Positions 60,242 to 64,000 of a DNA stretch of 64,000 bases are shown here, piece after piece. Positions within the stretch are counted from its first letter, which is position 1, and the number at the start of each line of letters is the position of its first letter. Source of the DNA: Neobacillus bataviensis LMG 21833 (GTDB lineage Bacteria; Bacillota; Bacilli; Bacillales; Cytobacillaceae). The DNA is taken from assembly GCF_000307875.1 (NCBI RefSeq), contig NZ_AJLS01000036.1, forward strand, positions 122,493-186,492, written 5' to 3'. A program made the position numbers and the translations under genes. The notes beneath the pieces were generated by a model. That model ran no database searches and had not been told where the DNA came from. It saw only the letters and a list, made by a program, of their open reading frames with translations.

Positions 60242-62569
60242 ATGAATGTGGAGGTTATCGGGAAAAGTGTCATTCGCAAGGAAGCGCTTGATAAGGTGAC
60301 AGGACGGGCGAAGTTTACCCATGACTATCATTCGGTTCCAATGCTTTCAGGGAAAATAGTCATCAGCCCCTATGGCCATGCGAAAATTGTCAGCATCGAT
60401 ACAACGGAGGCTTGGCTGGTTCCCGGTGTCAGAGCGATTCTAGTCGGTGAACGCTTCTTTCCGCTTACGGGTGAAGCGATACGTGACCGCCCGCCGCTTG
60501 CTGTTGATAAGGTTCGCTATCATGGTGAACCCGTTGCCCTTGTTGTAGCAGATACGGCAGTGCAAGCAAAGAAAGCAGCGGATCTTATAAAGGTACAATA
60601 TGAATTGCTGCCGGTTGTTAACTCACCAACCCAGGCATTCCAAAAAGATGCGCCATTAGTACACGAGCACTTGGGTGAGTATAAAAAAGAAGCCGATTCT
60701 CAACCAGTGCCTGGCACTAATATCGCTACACATATTAAAATTCGTAAGGGTGATATGGAGAAGGGCTGGGCGTCAAGTGCAACGGTAGTAGAAGCGAGTT
60801 TTTCTTTTGCCCCTTCAGATCATGCGGCAATGGAAACACGATGTGCGACGGCGGAGATAAAGCCGGATGGGAATGTCATGATTATGACGTCCTCGCAGGC
60901 ACCATTTATGGTTAAGAGGTTGATTTCCGATTATTTCGGTGTGGAACTCGGGAAAATTATCGTCACAACCCCGCTTGTTGGCGGTGCGTATGGCGGCAAA
61001 GCACCGGTACAGCTGGAAGTGCTTGCTTACCTGGCATCAAAAGCTGTCGGGGGAGAACCTGTAAAAATTTTGAATACGAGAGAAGAAGATATTATAACTT
61101 CCCCATGTCATATTGGTTTAGATGCAGTTGTAAAGTTGGGAGCTTCGCAAAATGGGAAAATCCAAGTGGCAGAAATCCGCTATCTGTGGGATGGCGGCGC
61201 TTATTCCGATAAGGGAATTGATGTCACAAGGTCAGGTGCGGTTGATTGTACAGGGCCCTATAATATAGAAAATGTTTGGTGTGATTCGTACTGTATGTAC
61301 ACAAATCATCCGTACGCAGCACCATTCAGGGGATTTAGTCATTCAGAGCTTTCTTTTGCGATTGAACGGACAATGGATTTACTCGCGCAAAAATTAACGA
61401 TTGATCCGCTTGAACTCAGGTATATCAATGCGATTATGCCAGGCAATACAACACCGACAAGGGTTCTTTTAAACAAGAGTAATGTTGGAAACTTGAAGAA
61501 ATGTATTGAAAAAGTTCGGGATCTGATTCATTGGGGTGAGGGGCCTGTAAAGGAAATAAATAATCGCTATATTCGAGTAAAAGGGGTCAGCTGCAGCTGG
61601 AAAACGTCGACGATTGACACTGACGCCCCTTCTGGCGTCATCTTGACTTTTAATCGGGATGGAACGATAAACTTAATGTCCGGGGTCATTGAAATTGGAA
61701 CTGGCACCAAAACCATCCTTGCTCAGATTCTAGCAGAACGCTTGAAAATGGATGTGGATAACATTCACGTAAGGATGGTAGTGGATACCCAAACGACACC
61801 AGAGCATTGGAAGACAGTGGCAAGCAGAGGAACCTTCATGGGAGGAAGGGCTGTTTTACGGGCGGCGGAGGATGTCCTGAATCAGTTAAAAGAAATTGCG
61901 TCCTGTGTTTTAAGAGCGCCTAAGGAAGATCTGGAAGTGGCTAACAGCCGAGTTTTTTTAAGGGATGACCCATCTATTGGACTGCATTTTAAAGATATTG
62001 CAAGTGGCTATAAATATCCAAATGGTGAAACCATAGGCTGGCAAATTATCGGCAGGGGAAGTTATATTTTACGTCATCTTACCCATTTGAATCCCGAAAC
62101 AGGGGCTGGGAAGCCCGGCCCGGAATGGACGGTTGCGGCATATGGGGTTGAAATTGAGTTTGACCGGCGGGATTACTCGTACCGGCTAATTAAAGCATGT
62201 ACGGTGGTTGATATCGGCAAGGTGATGAATGAAAAAGCGGCTCTCGGTCAGGTCATGGGGGCGATGAGCATGGGTCTCGCATTCGCAGGAAGGGAAACGT
62301 TTTATTTTGATGAGCTTGGCCGTGTGATGAATCCACAGCTCCGGACATACCGGCCGCTGCGGTATGGGGAGAATCCGGAATACTTGGTCGGGTTCGTGGA
62401 AACCCCTCAGATTGATGGACCATACGGAGCACGCGGTGTGGGGGAACATGGCTTAATGGGGATGCCCGGAGCACTTGGGAATGCCTTGTCGACTGCAGCG
62501 GGTGTTTCGCTGCATCATTTGCCATTAATTCCTGAGTTAATTTGGAAGGCAAAGGAGGGGGCTCGGTAA
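60242..62569 (+). CDS. pucD: xanthine-dehydrogenase-type molybdenum subunit (PucD-like)
   Basis: Molybdopterin-binding hydroxylase subunit of about 775 residues. The aldehyde-oxidase-type N-terminus (VIGKSVIRKEALDKVTGRAKF then APLAVDKVRYHGEPVALVVA) is followed by the cofactor region: PLVGGAYGGK, PYAAPFRGFSHSELSFAIER, and the catalytic-Glu region GPYGARGVGEHGLMGMPGALG. The usual RGFG after the cofactor loop is RGFS here. The start may be ATG 60242 or GTG 60248. It ends overlapping the FAD-subunit start by one base. Purines, aldehydes or N-heterocycles could be the substrate; the sequence does not decide. Confidence 0.92.
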   Translation: MNVEVIGKSVIRKEALDKVTGRAKFTHDYHSVPMLSGKIVISPYGHAKIVSIDTTEAWLVPGVRAILVGERFFPLTGEAIRDRPPLAVDKVRYHGEPVALVVADTAVQAKKAADLIKVQYELLPVVNSPTQAFQKDAPLVHEHLGEYKKEADSQPVPGTNIATHIKIRKGDMEKGWASSATVVEASFSFAPSDHAAMETRCATAEIKPDGNVMIMTSSQAPFMVKRLISDYFGVELGKIIVTTPLVGGAYGGKAPVQLEVLAYLASKAVGGEPVKILNTREEDIITSPCHIGLDAVVKLGASQNGKIQVAEIRYLWDGGAYSDKGIDVTRSGAVDCTGPYNIENVWCDSYCMYTNHPYAAPFRGFSHSELSFAIERTMDLLAQKLTIDPLELRYINAIMPGNTTPTRVLLNKSNVGNLKKCIEKVRDLIHWGEGPVKEINNRYIRVKGVSCSWKTSTIDTDAPSGVILTFNRDGTINLMSGVIEIGTGTKTILAQILAERLKMDVDNIHVRMVVDTQTTPEHWKTVASRGTFMGGRAVLRAAEDVLNQLKEIASCVLRAPKEDLEVANSRVFLRDDPSIGLHFKDIASGYKYPNGETIGWQIIGRGSYILRHLTHLNPETGAGKPGPEWTVAAYGVEIEFDRRDYSYRLIKACTVVDIGKVMNEKAALGQVMGAMSMGLAFAGRETFYFDELGRVMNPQLRTYRPLRYGENPEYLVGFVETPQIDGPYGARGVGEHGLMGMPGALGNALSTAAGVSLHHLPLIPELIWKAKEGAR

Positions 62570-63402
62570 TGCTCCCATTTGATTTTGATTATTATCGGCC
62601 TGCAACGATACAGGAGGCAGTTGAATTATTTCAAAACTTAGAGCAAGAGGGGAAACAGCCGTTTATTTTTTCAGGTGGAACAGAATTAATTACACTTGGG
62701 AGAATTGATTTAGCTTATACCGAAGCAGTGATCGATATCAAAAATATTGCTGAATGCAGTGTCATGCAGGTTAGTGGGGATCATCTGTTTCTTGGCAGTA
62801 CGCTTTCGCTTACAAAAATTGAAGAAGCAAATCTTTTCCCTTTGTTAACAAAAACAGCAAGCGAAGTTGCCGACCATACAGCTCGCGTGAAAATTACCTT
62901 GGGAGGAAATATTTGTGCCCGAATTTTTTACCGGGAAACCGTTTTGCCTTTTTTACTTGCAGATAGCCAAGTATTACTGATTGGCCCAAATGGTCAAAAA
63001 ATCGTTCCGATCAATGAAATTTTAAACGGCCAGATCGCATTAGAAAAAGGTGAGTTTTTAGTTCAAATCGCCACTGAAAACCGGTTTATCCAGGCGCCGT
63101 TTTTCAGTGTCAAACGCCGCCAGCAGTGGGATACAGGGTACCCATTGATTACCATTGCCGCTTTAAAAATAGATCAACAGATTCGTGTGGGTATTAGCGG
63201 GCTGTGCCCCTTTCCGTTTCGCTCAAGGGAGGTTGAATTGGCTTTAAATAATAGAGGGCAATCGGCTGAAATGAGGGTGGAGGGAGCTCTATCTGTTTTA
63301 CCGCAGCCAATTTTAGATGATGTTGAGGGATCAAGTGAATACCGTTTGTTTGTTTTACGGAATTTGTTCTTCGATTTACTGGCAGCTCTAGATAGAGTGT
63401 AA
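62569..63402 (+). CDS. pucC: xanthine-dehydrogenase-type FAD subunit (PucC-like)
   Basis: FAD-binding subunit of 277 residues. FIFSGGTELITLGRIDLAYTEAVIDI is the FAD N-terminal domain and ARVKITLGGNICARIFYRETVLPFLLADSQ the C-terminal-like pattern. It carries electrons from the iron-sulfur centres to NAD+. ATG 62569 has AAGGAGGGGG upstream; it overlaps the previous stop by one base. No iron-sulfur cysteines, as expected. Confidence 0.9.
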   Translation: MLPFDFDYYRPATIQEAVELFQNLEQEGKQPFIFSGGTELITLGRIDLAYTEAVIDIKNIAECSVMQVSGDHLFLGSTLSLTKIEEANLFPLLTKTASEVADHTARVKITLGGNICARIFYRETVLPFLLADSQVLLIGPNGQKIVPINEILNGQIALEKGEFLVQIATENRFIQAPFFSVKRRQQWDTGYPLITIAALKIDQQIRVGISGLCPFPFRSREVELALNNRGQSAEMRVEGALSVLPQPILDDVEGSSEYRLFVLRNLFFDLLAALDRV

Positions 63403-63438
63403 GGTTTCGAATTTTGTCTGAAGAAAGGGGAGGGGAAT

Positions 63439-63909
63439 GTGAAATCCCACACCATTACCTTAAATATAAATGGAGAAACCCGGATGGTTACGGTTAGATC
63501 AGCCGATACTCTTTTATTTGCGCTTAGAGAGAACCTTGGCCTGGCAGGGGCAAAGCCAGGGTGCTTAAACGGTGACTGCGGGGCATGCACAGTGAATGTC
63601 GATGGCTGGCCGATGAAATCTTGTTTGATACTGGGCGTAGAAGCGGTCGGCAAAAAGGTGACAACGATTGAGGGACTGGTTGAAACACCTATTCAACAAG
63701 CATTTATTGAGAACTTTGCCTTTCAATGTGGTTATTGTACTCCAGGGTTCATTATGAACTGCCACTCGTTAATCGAAAAGCATCCGGACGCCGATGATGA
63801 AACGATTAAAGAATGGCTTGAATCCAACATTTGCCGCTGCACGAGCTATATTGAAATTGAGCAGGCGGTGAAATCGGTGTTAAAGGGGAAAGGTAAAACA
63901 CCAAGTTAA
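63439..63909 (+). CDS. pucE: xanthine-dehydrogenase-type [2Fe-2S] subunit (PucE-like)
   Basis: Iron-sulfur subunit of 156 residues. The plant-ferredoxin-like cluster is CLNGDCGACTVNVDGWPMKSC, and the second cluster is CGYCTPGFIMNCHSLI with CRCTSY. GTG 63439 has AAAGGGGAGGGGAAT upstream. It completes the three-subunit enzyme. The operon order (A-B-D-C-E) differs from B. subtilis pucABCDE in having the molybdenum subunit before the FAD subunit. Confidence 0.93.
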   Translation: MKSHTITLNINGETRMVTVRSADTLLFALRENLGLAGAKPGCLNGDCGACTVNVDGWPMKSCLILGVEAVGKKVTTIEGLVETPIQQAFIENFAFQCGYCTPGFIMNCHSLIEKHPDADDETIKEWLESNICRCTSYIEIEQAVKSVLKGKGKTPS

Positions 63910-63931
63910 AGACATTGGCGTTTTTCTTATG

Positions 63932-64000
63932 TCCAGCTCCAGCGCCCTAGCGGCTAATGTCCTTCGCTCTCCGCCCTACGATAAGTCAACATCGATTCGC
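63932..64000. repeat. dispersed Bacillus-type repeat, copy 2, cut by the window end
   Basis: Positions 63932-63955 are the exact inverse of 47494-47517. The following bases to the window end (CTTCGCTCTCC, then GATAAGTCAACATCGATTCGC) belong to the same commonly repeated block in Bacillaceae. Confidence 0.75.

Noticed and set aside
63174..63653. 159-codon minus-strand frame across the FAD and iron-sulfur genes
   Set aside because: It overlaps two clear conserved genes and has no ribosome binding site or recognisable product.

Overview
The window looks like chromosome of an aerobic, endospore-forming Bacillaceae (Bacillus/Neobacillus-like). Evidence seen directly: low GC, Shine-Dalgarno-led genes with many GTG/TTG starts, a gerA-type spore germination operon, a CotA-type spore-coat laccase, a D-alanylation operon (dltXABCD) for Gram-positive teichoic acids, and a T-box leader ahead of prolyl-tRNA synthetase. 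No prophage, intact insertion sequence, rRNA, tRNA or CRISPR array is visible. The only mobile-element trace is the truncated left end of an IS3-family element near 28.3 kb.

Layout. 0-5 kb: a leftward small-RNA candidate, a SulP anion transporter with its ArsR regulator, a B12-binding/radical SAM enzyme and a cold-shock protein. 5-9.3 kb: sbcDC nuclease. 9.4-15 kb: PadR plus a duplicated-domain DUF2812 membrane protein, a sugar acetyltransferase, an unknown secreted protein, a uracil-DNA-glycosylase-like protein, an alpha/beta hydrolase, a lone VWA-like domain and a GNAT enzyme. 15-21.7 kb: MntH, an isolated SelB elongation factor, a TerD-TerB fusion with a low-complexity linker, and an alanine/glycine symporter. 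21.8-27.7 kb: a MacB/YknXYZ-type ABC export operon, a two-component system, and the 5'-truncated gene of a cadherin-like beta-sandwich protein. The same 11-bp-spaced direct repeat precedes both the ABC operon and the damaged gene.

27.7-33.8 kb: a DUF4190 gene bracketed by inverted copies of a palindromic repeat, a cupredoxin-domain membrane protein, a new 44-residue protein, T-box/proS, a five-copy 21-bp repeat, a GNAT enzyme, a DUF218 protein and DegV. 34-41.4 kb: flavohaemoglobin behind an FNR-like site, an SGNH hydrolase with an ABC exporter, a VOC protein, an NDH-2 dehydrogenase behind two Rex-like boxes, a His-rich secreted protein and TatA. 41.4-45.7 kb: the dlt operon on the minus strand, including the small dltX. 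45.9-55.9 kb: an M42 peptidase, CorA, gerABC, a SPASM radical SAM protein, a PAS histidine kinase, a TVP38/TMEM64 protein and a small degenerate serine-recombinase-like protein. 56-64 kb: haemolysin III, CotA laccase, and a purine/xanthine-dehydrogenase-type molybdenum hydroxylase operon (puc-like order A-B-D-C-E). The window ends inside a dispersed repeat also found at 47.5 kb.

Functionally this is mostly core Bacillaceae content: redox and oxygen adaptation (hmp, ndh), envelope maintenance (dlt, ABC/two-component module), spore biology (ger, cotA) and metal/molybdenum metabolism (mntH, corA, XDH). The points that most deserve a second look are the shared response-regulator-like operator flanking the ABC/two-component module, the isolated selB, the minus-strand small-RNA candidate at the left edge, the palindrome at the expected hmp start site, and the TerD protein with its prion-like linker.
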